From Leptospiraceae bacterium UBA2033 (lineage in GTDB: Bacteria; Spirochaetota; Leptospiria; Leptospirales; Leptospiraceae): a stretch of DNA of 24,316 nt. The position numbers were made by a program, and so were the translations under genes. The stretch is taken from the NCBI GenBank assembly GCA_002333425.1, contig DDBL01000075.1:7837-32152 (forward strand), in the 5' to 3' direction. A model generated the notes under the pieces. It was not told the DNA's origin and made no database searches. It saw only the letters and a list, made by a program, of their open reading frames with translations. Below, one piece after another: positions 1 through 8,491 of this stretch (the first letter of the stretch is position 1; every line of letters starts with the position of its first letter).

Positions 1-763
1 TTTCAACTTCTTCGTTGATTTTGAGAACTCCAGTTTCCACTCTACCGGTAGCAACAGTTCCACGACCAGTGATAGAGAATACGTCTTCTACTGGCATTAA
101 GAATGGTTTGTCAGTAATACGTTTTGGATTTGGAACATAAGTATCAAGAGCTTCCATTAATTTAAGAACAGACTTCATTCCGAGTTCAGAATCTTCGCCT
201 TCAAGAGCTTTTAAAGCAGAACCATGAACGATTGGGATCGGACCTTGTCCTTCTTTAGGAAAGTTGTATTTTTTCAAAAGGTCACGAATTTCTTCTTCTA
301 CCATTTCGATCATCTCAGCTCTTTCATCGTCTTTCAACTGATCAGCTTTGTTTAGATATACTATGATGTAAGGAACACCTACTTGACGAGCTAAAAGGAT
401 ATGCTCTTTAGTTTGTGGCATTGCTCCGTCTGTTGCGGATACTACTAGTATTGCCGCATCCATTTGAGCAGCACCGGTAATCATGTTCTTAACATAATCC
501 GCGTGTCCTGGACAATCAACGTGCGCATAGTGACGATTAGCTGTTTCGTATTCCTGGTGAGAAGTTGCGATTGTAATCCCTCTTTCTCTTTCTTCAGGTG
601 CATTGTCAATTTCATCGTACTTAATAGCTTTATTTTTTCCACCAACTGATTTAGCAAGCGTAGCTGTGATTGCTGCAGTTAGAGTTGTTTTACCATGGTC
701 AACGTGACCTATCGTTCCAACGTTTAAGTGTGGTTTGCTTCTATCAAATTTTTCCTTAGCCAT
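1..763 (-). CDS. tuf: Elongation factor Tu, C-terminal part beyond window edge
   Basis: EF-Tu is the GTPase that brings aminoacyl-tRNA to the ribosomal A site. The first 254 codons are present and the rest lies beyond base 1. I read the start as ATG at 763 (MAKEKFDRSKPHLNVG), with an AGGAG ribosome binding site 11 nt upstream. The GTPase motifs appear in order: G1 GHVDHGKT, effector loop RERGIT, G3 DCPGH, G4 NKAD and G5 SALKAL. The start of domain 2 follows (ITGRGTVATGRVETG). G4 reads NKAD where NKCD or NKVD is more usual, which is a conservative change. The gene is 43 bp downstream of an EF-G-like gene on the same strand, so the pair is probably cotranscribed. The identification is certain; only the 3' end is unseen. 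Confidence 0.98.
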   Translation of the reverse strand, partial: MAKEKFDRSKPHLNVGTIGHVDHGKTTLTAAITATLAKSVGGKNKAIKYDEIDNAPEERERGITIATSHQEYETANRHYAHVDCPGHADYVKNMITGAAQMDAAILVVSATDGAMPQTKEHILLARQVGVPYIIVYLNKADQLKDDERAEMIEMVEEEIRDLLKKYNFPKEGQGPIPIVHGSALKALEGEDSELGMKSVLKLMEALDTYVPNPKRITDKPFLMPVEDVFSITGRGTVATGRVETGVLKINEEVE

Positions 764-806
764 CTCTAAATAACTCCTAAAATATTTCTCAAAAAAAAAT
801 AAAAAT

Positions 807-2681
807 TTAAAACTCGAAATGTGACAACGAGGTGAATACGGTTTTTTGAGACAAAAAACCTTTTCCTTTTGTCATATTTCTTAAAGCACTTGTGAAGCCA
901 AGCATGTTTTCTGCAGCAGCTTCGCAAATCAGTAAAGATTTATTGCCATGAACAATATCTGTCTTTACTATTTTAGCATTTCTCCTACCGAGAACTGCTA
1001 AAACCGAACCATAAAATGATTCAGGAATGACAACTTCAAACAAACACAATGGTCCGATTTCGATTGTACATTCAGGTAAGCAAGACTTAATACCACTAAT
1101 GATGGCCACCTTAAGCAGGTTGGACGTAAAGTCGTTTATTAACTCAGGTCTCTCGTAAGAGAGGACTCGGAGATTTACTCCAAGAACTGGATTACCACGA
1201 CTTCCATTAGATAATATTTCGTAAAACGCCGATTCTACAGAGGACTTATAATCCTCCTCAAGTTCACATTCCCAAAGGACAGAACTTGAAAAATCAGGAC
1301 TTTTCTCAAGGGAACTAATTAGAGTCCCACTCTTCAACTTTTGATTAAAAGCAGAGTGTTCGAAAATTACCGTTATAGCCATGTTTTTAAATTTTTCGTA
1401 TCTGGCAACCCTTAAATTACCGAAAGTAAAAATTTCTGAAATAAATTCTTTAAGTCGATTGATAGCAACGTCTAGATGAAGCTCCCCTGCTCCCCTAAGT
1501 TCAAATTGCCCTGTATCAATTTTTTCTCGAAAACTTAAACCAAAATCTTCCCATGTTAACTTTTCCAAACCAGACCTGAGAGAATCTTTTGCTTCTGAAT
1601 TGATTGGCTCGATCAAAAGAACATATTCATTATTATGCGCTAAATATTTTTCTGCTTTTTTTTGTTCTTTTTTGGTAAGTGAACCTGTATCTAAAAAAGA
1701 ATGTTCGGGGATGGTAGTGGCAAATATCGAATAGTCGTCAACGATGTCTAATTTCAAAATTTCATTTGGAGTAATTTCATACATGGTTTCTACTTTAAAC
1801 TTTCTATCTAGCGAATAAAATATATCTCCACTTCGAACTGGCTGGTAGGGTTTGATGTAATACAACTTTCCTAAGTCAGGATGTAAGTGCCTTCTAAACA
1901 GAACTCCCTTTGTATCGGGAGAAGTAAAATGCACTCTGTGAAAATCCTGCAGGCAAATAAAATCCAGAAGCTCTTTTACACTTGTCCCATGAAGTGCACT
2001 TCCCGCAAAAAGAGGTGTTAATTTTCCTAATTGAAAACCGGCATTCAAACCATCTAGTAGGATTTTTTTGGAAGGTTTCTTGAAATACTTATCAATTAAT
2101 GTATCATCCCATTCAATAAAAGGAAGTTCTATTTCTTCATATATCTCTTTTTTGTGTAAAATATATTCCAACTGATTTTTGAAATCGCTTTGTATACGAA
2201 AAACCGGATGTAACTTGCGAGAAATATCTTCCTTTAATCCTTCTAAAAAGACATGTAAATCTTCTGCTTTATCAATTTTGTTCACAAACACAATGAGTGG
2301 AATATTTTGTTTTGTTATCTCATCTAACAACATTTCTGTCTGAGAGCGGATACCGGTTGTTATGTCCAGTAATAAAATAGCAATATCAACGGCTAACAAA
2401 GAATTCTGCACCTGTGCAAAAAAATCTAAATGCCCAGGAGTATCAATTAGGTTTATAAAATACTTTTTATTCTTAAATTTATAACGAACTTGAAAGGTTG
2501 TAGCCGCAATCGAAATCCCACGCTCTATCTCTTCTCGCATTCTATCACTTTCCGTTGTCCCCTCTGTCACCGAACCTGGGCTATATATTTCACCAGCCTC
2601 AAATAAAATTCTCTCTGTAAGCGTAGTTTTCCCTGAATCCACATGCGCAAAAATTCCTATATTTCTAATGTTTCGTTTCAT
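807..2681 (-). CDS. EF-G/Tet(M)-family translational GTPase, non-canonical paralogue
   Basis: A 624-residue ribosomal GTPase of the EF-G/ribosomal-protection superfamily. Near the N-terminus are G1 AHVDSGKTT (residues 12-20), switch I with RGISIAATT, G3 DTPGH, G4 NKID and G5 GSALHGT. The C-terminal third has an EF-G domain V pattern ending in MLGFTSALRNMTKGKG. It is shorter than canonical EF-G (about 700 residues) and close to Tet(M) (about 640). Where EF-G domain IV has the tip loop YHDVDSSE, this protein reads YERPELINDF, so the conserved His/Asp tip is missing. It may be a factor that clears or rescues ribosomes, a Tet-like protection protein, or a specialised EF-G2; antibiotic resistance is not shown. 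The ATG at 2681 has AGGAC about 10 nt upstream. It sits directly upstream of tuf, where fusA lies in the classical str operon. Confidence 0.85.
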   Translation of the reverse strand: MKRNIRNIGIFAHVDSGKTTLTERILFEAGEIYSPGSVTEGTTESDRMREEIERGISIAATTFQVRYKFKNKKYFINLIDTPGHLDFFAQVQNSLLAVDIAILLLDITTGIRSQTEMLLDEITKQNIPLIVFVNKIDKAEDLHVFLEGLKEDISRKLHPVFRIQSDFKNQLEYILHKKEIYEEIELPFIEWDDTLIDKYFKKPSKKILLDGLNAGFQLGKLTPLFAGSALHGTSVKELLDFICLQDFHRVHFTSPDTKGVLFRRHLHPDLGKLYYIKPYQPVRSGDIFYSLDRKFKVETMYEITPNEILKLDIVDDYSIFATTIPEHSFLDTGSLTKKEQKKAEKYLAHNNEYVLLIEPINSEAKDSLRSGLEKLTWEDFGLSFREKIDTGQFELRGAGELHLDVAINRLKEFISEIFTFGNLRVARYEKFKNMAITVIFEHSAFNQKLKSGTLISSLEKSPDFSSSVLWECELEEDYKSSVESAFYEILSNGSRGNPVLGVNLRVLSYERPELINDFTSNLLKVAIISGIKSCLPECTIEIGPLCLFEVVIPESFYGSVLAVLGRRNAKIVKTDIVHGNKSLLICEAAAENMLGFTSALRNMTKGKGFLSQKTVFTSLSHFEF

Positions 2682-2950
2682 TTGAGAAATGTCCTAAGTC
2701 AACTTTACAGAGTGGTTTGTTTTGGAAAGAAGAAGGAATATGGGAATTTTGAATTTTGAGTTATGAATTTTGGATGAAAGACTGGCGGGAATTAAGAATT
2801 TTGAATGGATTTGTATCACCTTCTTGGATTGATTTACCTATCTGATTGCTTAGCCTTGCATCGAAAAGAGACTTAATGCAAAGATAATGGTAGGTAGAAG
2901 CAATGTGAAAGCAACTTGACAGAATCCAAATACCTTTTCAATGTCAGCCA
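2682..2950. other. Divergent intergenic region with A/T-rich degenerate repeats
   Basis: This 269-bp gap separates divergently transcribed genes. Bases 2738-2806 contain several imperfect GAATTTTGAATTTTG / GAATTAAGAATTTTGAAT words. Similar words recur at 7488-7522, 10996-11030 and 21897-21910. A weak inverted pair TTGCAT (2856-2861) / ATGCAA (2876-2881) precedes the plus-strand gene. A TTGACA hexamer at 2916-2921 could be a -35 box, but no convincing -10 follows. No reading frame of note. Confidence 0.5.
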
Positions 2951-5900
2951 ATGAAACCTTTTCGCCTATCGTTTTCCTTTCTCCTTTTACTTCTGGCTCT
3001 CTCGTCTTATGGTGATGACAATATCAACTTAGAGAAGACAGGTTTGAAACCTGTCTCTACGAATACGGCGTTGACAAAAACTCGTATCGCTTTTCTCGTT
3101 GGGATTAACAGTTATAAGGCGACGACTTCGCTCAAATATGCTGTAGGCGACAGCAATGCAATTGAAGACTTGCTTCTAAGAACCGGAAAGTATGACAAAC
3201 TCATCAAGTTAAACGACTCTGGAAAAATTACTACAACTCTAAATCCAGATACTTTGTCTTACAGCAGCCAGAGAATTAAAATGGCTCCTACAAAAGCAAA
3301 TATCGAATCGACATACCAAGAAATTATAGCGGAAAATCCTGATACTCTCCTCTTTTATTATTCCGGTCATGGATTCATTGAAGGCGAAGGTGGAGAAAAC
3401 TTTATCGCTCCCAAAGACGTGGATGTAAAGTTTGAGAAAAGAAAAGTGGGCAAAGAAGAAAATTTAGTTCCCGTTCCTTTAAATGGAATTTCACTAAAAG
3501 TCATGGGAATCCAAGCGGCTAAGGTCAAACGAGTGGTGTTTTTGATTGATGCCTGTCGAAGCCCACTACCGGAAGCGGACGATGTGGTTTCAAAGAAGGG
3601 AGAAAAGGCATTATCCTCTACTTCTGAAAAAAATGAATCGAATGATGAAAAGACTGTAACTTCTAAAGAAATACAACTCAGACAAAATCTTTTATCTACC
3701 AAAACAGACAGGCTACCCAAACGTGTTCTCGAAGCAGAAGGTATAACGATGTTAATCGGTGCCGCACCTGAGGTGAGTAGTTTGGAAGATGAAGATTTTA
3801 AAAGTGGAATCTTTACTCATTTTCTAAAGAAGGCATTTAACGGTGGAGTCCAAGAAGAAAACCAGGAAGAATACATCACAGAAGAAAATCTTTCTCGGTA
3901 TATTGAAGATAGGTTCAAACAATACTATGAACTTCGTAAAAAAGAAACCGAATTAGCCGCAGAGCCAAAACTCTACAACCTAACATTTGATCGAGGCAAG
4001 AAGGGGGAACTACTGCTTACCCACCACAGACCGATTGAGGGAAGAGAAAGAATTGATAAACCAATCTATACAGACACAATTCGTGAACGTGAGGTAAAAG
4101 GCAAATTAGTCTACAATGAAAAAGGAGAAAGGGAAGACCTACGTTTTTTTGTTCATGATAAAAAACGTGATTTGTATTATCCAGACAGTCTCAATGGCGT
4201 TTATAAAATGGAATATGGTTTTAAAAAAGACAAGTCAGGAGAACTGGAAAATTTTTCAGCTACTGAATTCAATCTTGAAAATGAAGAAGTATTTGAGTAT
4301 GGAACAAAACTAATTCCAAACGTTGGTTGGGAATACAGGGGATTATACAACGACAGGAACGTAGGGACAGACATTATCGGAGTAGAGACAGGTCTGAGAC
4401 AGCCCGGGCGTGTCTCTACGTCTACGGAAAAAATCCGCTTTGAAAGAAAAATCTTTGACTTCAATGGAAATATCATCTCAGAAGAATACTTCGATGACAA
4501 AGGAAAACCTTTAGAGTTTGGAGGAGTCGCAAAAATCGTTCGTGCTTATGATAAATACGGACAGGTGATATTAGAAGAATTTTATGGGAAAGATACTTTG
4601 GATGAATACGGAGATGTTAATGAAAAAGGAAAACTTGTCGCAAAAGGTGGATTTGCCCGTTATAAGGCGAAGTATAAATCCAAAGGAAATTTACTTTTAG
4701 AAACATGGGAAGATAAGGATGGAAAGATTGTAAATACAAATCTTGGTAAAAACAGGTTTATGGGTTTTGCCAAAGTAAAATATATCTATGACAAATCCGA
4801 TAGACTCATTCGAAAAAAAGTTTATAATAAAGAAAATAAACCCGAAGACGACAAATGGGGAGTATCCGTATATAGTTATTCGTATAACTCGGATTGTATA
4901 AAATTATATGAATCGAAAATGGCAAAGAAAGTTAATCAAGTTTTACTTAAAGATAAAAATTTAGAAATTTATAAACTCTGTTTAGCCGAGGAAATTCATA
5001 CAGATAAAGAAGGCAAACCAGCCAATGATGAAAATCAAATTTATAAAAAAATCAGAAAGTTTAATCAAAAAGGATTTTTAGTCTCTGAGGAAAGTTTTAT
5101 TTCTGATGGCAGGCGGTATTTAGAAAATGCAGTGGCAAAGCATGAGTATGCTCACGATGATGAGGGAAATATTATATCGCAAAAAAACTTTGGTGAATTT
5201 GAAGTAAATGGAAAGTTAGTTCCTATATCCGACGCAAATGGAGTCCATGAATATCGTTATAGCTATTTTGATTTGTATGAAGATGGAACACCTTTATTTA
5301 ACCCATGCATGAATCAAAGAAAGGAAAATGGTATTTTACTAAAGCCTTTTGATTGTGCTTTAAAAATTGAACGCTTTGGGTTGACTGGAAAGCCCTTAGA
5401 AGATAAGAACGGAGTTTTTTATACGAATATTTATTACACTGGAGCCGATCAGGAAGAGTTTGATAGAATGAATTATTCTATGGAAAATAAATTTTTATTC
5501 CGAAAGAGTAAGGACTTTTCTATTAAAATGTTTATTAGCCATAATGGTGTTAACACAGAGGGAATCAAGTTAGAAGCATTTGATGTAAAGGGTAAAGTGC
5601 AAACTCTTGAGGTTATCTATAACGTTATAAATGGAAAAGAAATTCTATATGAGAAAACAGAGATTAGGTTTGATGAGAGAAATAACAAGATTTTGGAGAC
5701 AGCTCACAAAGTGGAATATGGAGTAGAGTCAGAAGTAATTTTAAAGAAAAAAAAAGTATTTAAATACGACGAAAAAAATAATGTTACTTTATCAGTAGAA
5801 TTATCAGACGACTTTGGAACTTCTTGGTATAATAGAACGAAATCTAAATACGATGATAGAAATAACAAGACTATTGAAGAAGTTGTCTCTCTTAAAAATG

Positions 5901-7492
5901 GCAAACCAGGCTATGGTACGTTTTCTCAGAAAAGAGAATATAAATACGACGAGAAAAATAATATTATTTCAGAAGCAAAATATAATACAGAGGAAGGAAA
6001 GGATGTTCTTACTGATAAAATCAAATATGAATACGATGAAAGCAATAATAAAATCTTAGAACTTACTTACGATATCATTGATGGAAAAGATGTTCTAGTT
6101 TCAAAAAATGAGTGGAAATACGATAAGCGTAAGAATAAACTTTTGAAGGCAAGTTACACAATTACAGACGGAAAAGATGTTCTAGTAAGAAAAGAAGTGT
6201 GGAAATATAAAGATGGAAAAATAATTTCAACTGATTCTGATTCGACTGACCTACAATTAGAATATCGAAGCTACAGATCACAAGATGGTAAAGTGGTTTG
6301 CTTTTTTAGAAATGAATATAAATACGATGAAAAAAATAACGAAATCTTTAAAGCAACATTCGAAGTAAAAGAAGAAGAAGAAAAAGAAGTTCTTACGGAG
6401 AAAATAGAAACGTTTTTTGACAAAGAAAATAATGAAATACTCAAACTAGAATCTGAAATACAGGAAGATGGAACACTTTTTAATCGTAAAAAGGAAAAAA
6501 AATACGATAAGAATCAGAACATAATTTTAGAAGAACATTTTGAAATGAAAGATGGCAAGGAAATACTTGTTAGAAGAGAAGAACGTAAATACGATGAGAA
6601 GAATAATGAAATATTACATGCCAGTTTTAAAGTAAAAGAAGGAAATGAAATTCTTCTAGAAAAAATAGAAAGAAAGTTTGATGATCGAAACAATGAATTT
6701 TATACTGCCATGTATTCTCATGAATTTGCGAAATACTTTCCGCAATATGCATTTGAAACAAAGGAGAAAAGGAGCGTAATCGATACAAAATTGGAAAAAA
6801 AATACGATGAAAAAAATAGACATATCTATTACACAGTGTTTTTTAAAACAAAGGATGGAAAAGAATCTCTTGGAGAAAAATCAGAATTCAAATACGATGA
6901 TAGAAATAATATCATTCAATCTATAAAATCTTATAAAACGAGAACAGGAAAAGAAGTTCGGGAAGAAAAATCCGAATATAAATTCGATGCAAAAAATAAC
7001 AAAATTTTAGATGCAACATATAAAATGGAAGATGGGGTAGAAATTCTAATACAAAAGAGTGAATCGCAATACGATGAAAAAAATAAACGAACTTTCTCTT
7101 CCGATTTTTTTGCAGATGCTAAAACACCATTGGAGGTATTGATGAATTCCGGTTTTCGTATTGAATACTACTATGGCTCAGTGAATCGAAAATTTCCGAA
7201 CTCTCAAGAATTAGAAGATCAACTCGAAAAAATAAAAAATAGTAATGACCCAAAAGATGAATTGGAAAAGAAAACACTTACCGAGAAATTGCAACCTTCA
7301 AAAAAATATTTCGAAGCCAATGAGAAGAGGTTTACTCTCACCGAAGAAAAGTTTGGTAAAAACGAAAAGCTTGAGTCTGCTTCCTACAAGCTACTCTTCT
7401 TTAACCCCCGTGGTCCGGTTGATAAGCGTCTAATGCGCATTGACCTCGATTTGTTCTATCGTCCAGTGAAGGTTGGGTTCGAGGAAGAATGA
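2951..7492 (+). CDS. Secreted caspase-like (peptidase C14) protein with YDEKNN-repeat tail
   Basis: A 1513-residue exported protein. Residues 1-21 are a signal peptide (basic MKPFR, a Leu/Phe core, then SSYG). Residues about 45-215 form a caspase-type domain: FLVGINSY, YYSGHG with candidate catalytic His140, and IDACR with candidate catalytic Cys202. The His-Gly and Asp-x-Cys context fits metacaspase-like or clan CD peptidases, so cleavage after a basic or acidic residue is possible but not predictable here. Residues about 400-850 hold degenerate FD.NGN / YDK.G units. From about 905 to 1380 there are roughly 16 repeats of 29-40 residues with the consensus (K)YDEKNN.IL.A......DGKEVL..K.E. The C-terminus is charged. 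The tail resembles YD/RHS-style beta repeats only loosely. No strong ribosome binding site precedes the ATG at 2951, and no neighbour suggests an operon. Substrate and role are unknown; a surface or periplasmic protease or adhesin is plausible. Confidence 0.85.
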   Translation: MKPFRLSFSFLLLLLALSSYGDDNINLEKTGLKPVSTNTALTKTRIAFLVGINSYKATTSLKYAVGDSNAIEDLLLRTGKYDKLIKLNDSGKITTTLNPDTLSYSSQRIKMAPTKANIESTYQEIIAENPDTLLFYYSGHGFIEGEGGENFIAPKDVDVKFEKRKVGKEENLVPVPLNGISLKVMGIQAAKVKRVVFLIDACRSPLPEADDVVSKKGEKALSSTSEKNESNDEKTVTSKEIQLRQNLLSTKTDRLPKRVLEAEGITMLIGAAPEVSSLEDEDFKSGIFTHFLKKAFNGGVQEENQEEYITEENLSRYIEDRFKQYYELRKKETELAAEPKLYNLTFDRGKKGELLLTHHRPIEGRERIDKPIYTDTIREREVKGKLVYNEKGEREDLRFFVHDKKRDLYYPDSLNGVYKMEYGFKKDKSGELENFSATEFNLENEEVFEYGTKLIPNVGWEYRGLYNDRNVGTDIIGVETGLRQPGRVSTSTEKIRFERKIFDFNGNIISEEYFDDKGKPLEFGGVAKIVRAYDKYGQVILEEFYGKDTLDEYGDVNEKGKLVAKGGFARYKAKYKSKGNLLLETWEDKDGKIVNTNLGKNRFMGFAKVKYIYDKSDRLIRKKVYNKENKPEDDKWGVSVYSYSYNSDCIKLYESKMAKKVNQVLLKDKNLEIYKLCLAEEIHTDKEGKPANDENQIYKKIRKFNQKGFLVSEESFISDGRRYLENAVAKHEYAHDDEGNIISQKNFGEFEVNGKLVPISDANGVHEYRYSYFDLYEDGTPLFNPCMNQRKENGILLKPFDCALKIERFGLTGKPLEDKNGVFYTNIYYTGADQEEFDRMNYSMENKFLFRKSKDFSIKMFISHNGVNTEGIKLEAFDVKGKVQTLEVIYNVINGKEILYEKTEIRFDERNNKILETAHKVEYGVESEVILKKKKVFKYDEKNNVTLSVELSDDFGTSWYNRTKSKYDDRNNKTIEEVVSLKNGKPGYGTFSQKREYKYDEKNNIISEAKYNTEEGKDVLTDKIKYEYDESNNKILELTYDIIDGKDVLVSKNEWKYDKRKNKLLKASYTITDGKDVLVRKEVWKYKDGKIISTDSDSTDLQLEYRSYRSQDGKVVCFFRNEYKYDEKNNEIFKATFEVKEEEEKEVLTEKIETFFDKENNEILKLESEIQEDGTLFNRKKEKKYDKNQNIILEEHFEMKDGKEILVRREERKYDEKNNEILHASFKVKEGNEILLEKIERKFDDRNNEFYTAMYSHEFAKYFPQYAFETKEKRSVIDTKLEKKYDEKNRHIYYTVFFKTKDGKESLGEKSEFKYDDRNNIIQSIKSYKTRTGKEVREEKSEYKFDAKNNKILDATYKMEDGVEILIQKSESQYDEKNKRTFSSDFFADAKTPLEVLMNSGFRIEYYYGSVNRKFPNSQELEDQLEKIKNSNDPKDELEKKTLTEKLQPSKKYFEANEKRFTLTEEKFGKNEKLESASYKLLFFNPRGPVDKRLMRIDLDLFYRPVKVGFEEE
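3031..3068 (+). repeat. Palindromic element inside the caspase gene, copy 1
   Basis: AGACAGGTTT (3036-3045) and AAACCTGTCT (3047-3056) form a perfect 10-bp inverted repeat around one base, followed by CTACGAATACGG. It is translated in frame as EKTGLKPVSTNT, between the signal peptide and the caspase domain. A related copy lies at 4382-4427 in the same gene and the same reading frame. Confidence 0.65.
4382..4427 (+). repeat. Palindromic element inside the caspase gene, copy 2
   Basis: GTAGAGACA (4382-4390) and TGTCTCTAC (4411-4419) form a perfect 9-bp inverted repeat around a 20-base centre that contains GGTCTGAGAC and AGCCCGGGCG. It is translated in frame as VETGLRQPGRVSTST. It shares GACAGGTYTGARAC and GTCTCTACGNNTACGG with the copy at 3031-3068, with about 9 extra bases in the middle. 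Confidence 0.65.
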
Positions 7493-7525
7493 TGAATTTT
7501 GGATTTTGAATGGAAGAGTGATGCT

Positions 7526-7542
7526 GTCATTCCCGAAATCCC
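7526..7542 (+). repeat. GTCATTCCCGA dispersed repeat, short copy
   Basis: GTCATTCCCGAAATCCC lies between the convergent stop codons of the caspase-like gene and the HipT-like gene. It shares 11 bases with copies at 9104 and 21921, and the first 14 match the copy at 21921 (GTCATTCCCGAAAT). Here only one arm is recognisable. The preceding bases 7493-7522 carry a GAATTTTGGATTTTGAATGG word of the A/T-rich repeat type. Confidence 0.5.
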
Positions 7543-7558
7543 ATATCATAAATTCACT

Positions 7559-8491
7559 TTATCCCATCGTCCTCTTGATTCGATCTTTTAATAACTTTGC
7601 ATATTCTTTTGTAAAGGATTTTTCAAATGGATAGGATTTGATAATTTCTTGTAAGACAGGAATTTTGTTTTGAATTTGTTGCATAGTTTTCTTAAATACA
7701 GTGGGCGAAATCGAAATTGTATTTGCAAATGCTTCCCAGTCAAGTGCAGATATTTTATTTTTCTTTCCATTTAAAGTTAGCGCTAACTCTTCTTTATCCT
7801 CTGGCAAAAATAATCGGATAGAAAGTAGATCATAGGCGGGTGTTAATTTAATTCTTCCTTCTAAGTCTGTTTGAATAGAAAAGTTTTTTAAATGCATATC
7901 AGAATTTCCAGTTAAAAAGGAAAATAAAACCATCTCGAAGAAGCGCACTAAATCAATGCCGGGCGAAGTGGTATTTTTCTTTATCCAACGTCCAATGCTT
8001 TCGTAGGAACCTTTGTATTTGTCCTCAGTTAGTCTTTCTGTTAATTGGCAAAAATCTTCTTGGGCTAACTTAATTCCTTTTTGCCTATCAAATCTTTTTG
8101 TCAAATAGCATAGCTCGCCTGATTTTAAGCGGATAAGAGAAGAAACCGCTACTCCGAAAGAAAACTGTTTTGCCATAAGCATCGTTAAATGTTCATTTTC
8201 CGGTAGATGAGAATAATCGCTAGAGGGAGGTTTTAGAATAAAGTCCCCTTTGTATCCTACAATTGTTAATCGAGAAGATTTAGGATCATTATCCGCTAGT
8301 TCGAGTGATATTTTGGATTGAACTCCCGTAACGGAAAGTCGAGCCAATACATTTTGCTTTGCAATTGCTCGAATGTCATTTATGCTAATAGATAGTTCAG
8401 GAATTTTAGTATCGCCAAATAGTAATTTTGCACAACGTGGATGATAATCAGTTTCACTTTTCTTAGCGCAACAGAGACAATAACCTATCAT
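7559..8491 (-). CDS. hipT: HipT-like Ser/Thr kinase toxin (HipA C-terminal domain)
   Basis: A 310-residue HipA-fold kinase lacking the N-terminal subdomain of classical HipA, which is encoded separately just upstream. Known HipA/HipT toxins inactivate aminoacyl-tRNA synthetases by phosphorylation; the target here is unknown. Visible features are a CxxC...H..C cluster (C5, C8, H17, C20), an SVT motif (S53, T55) in the Gly-rich loop position where HipT proteins autophosphorylate, ATP-binding K87 in FILKP, catalytic D198 and N203 in GNSDMHLKNF, and metal-binding D221 in TPAYD. The frame is open further upstream to a TTG at 8527. I chose ATG 8491 because it overlaps the preceding stop as ATGA, which suggests translational coupling. 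All kinase residues are intact, so the toxin is probably active. Only the gene name is by analogy. Confidence 0.88.
   Translation of the reverse strand: MIGYCLCCAKKSETDYHPRCAKLLFGDTKIPELSISINDIRAIAKQNVLARLSVTGVQSKISLELADNDPKSSRLTIVGYKGDFILKPPSSDYSHLPENEHLTMLMAKQFSFGVAVSSLIRLKSGELCYLTKRFDRQKGIKLAQEDFCQLTERLTEDKYKGSYESIGRWIKKNTTSPGIDLVRFFEMVLFSFLTGNSDMHLKNFSIQTDLEGRIKLTPAYDLLSIRLFLPEDKEELALTLNGKKNKISALDWEAFANTISISPTVFKKTMQQIQNKIPVLQEIIKSYPFEKSFTKEYAKLLKDRIKRTMG

Noticed and set aside
764..806. Terminator between the EF-G-like gene and tuf
   Set aside because: Only an A-rich run with no stem; the two genes are probably cotranscribed.
807..2681. Tetracycline-resistance gene tet(M)
   Set aside because: Length and GTPase domain are similar, but the C-terminal part follows EF-G (MLGFTSALRNMTKGKG) and the Tet(M) domain IV loop is not seen; base composition equals that of its neighbours.
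2916..2950. Promoter TTGACA before the caspase-like gene
   Set aside because: No acceptable -10 follows at 16-18 bases, and the distance to the start codon is too short for a leader.
3367..3720. Minus-strand open frame of 117 codons within the caspase-like gene
   Set aside because: It lies antisense to the conserved catalytic region, is Ser/Phe-rich as expected for a shadow frame, and has no start signals.
5640..7130. DNA tandem repeat array or CRISPR
   Set aside because: The regular units are protein-level repeats (KYDEKNN) of uneven length inside one open frame; there are no spacers or identical DNA repeats.
7588..7770. Second minus-strand frame within the HipT-like gene
   Set aside because: It overlaps the conserved kinase C-terminal part in another frame and has no family features.
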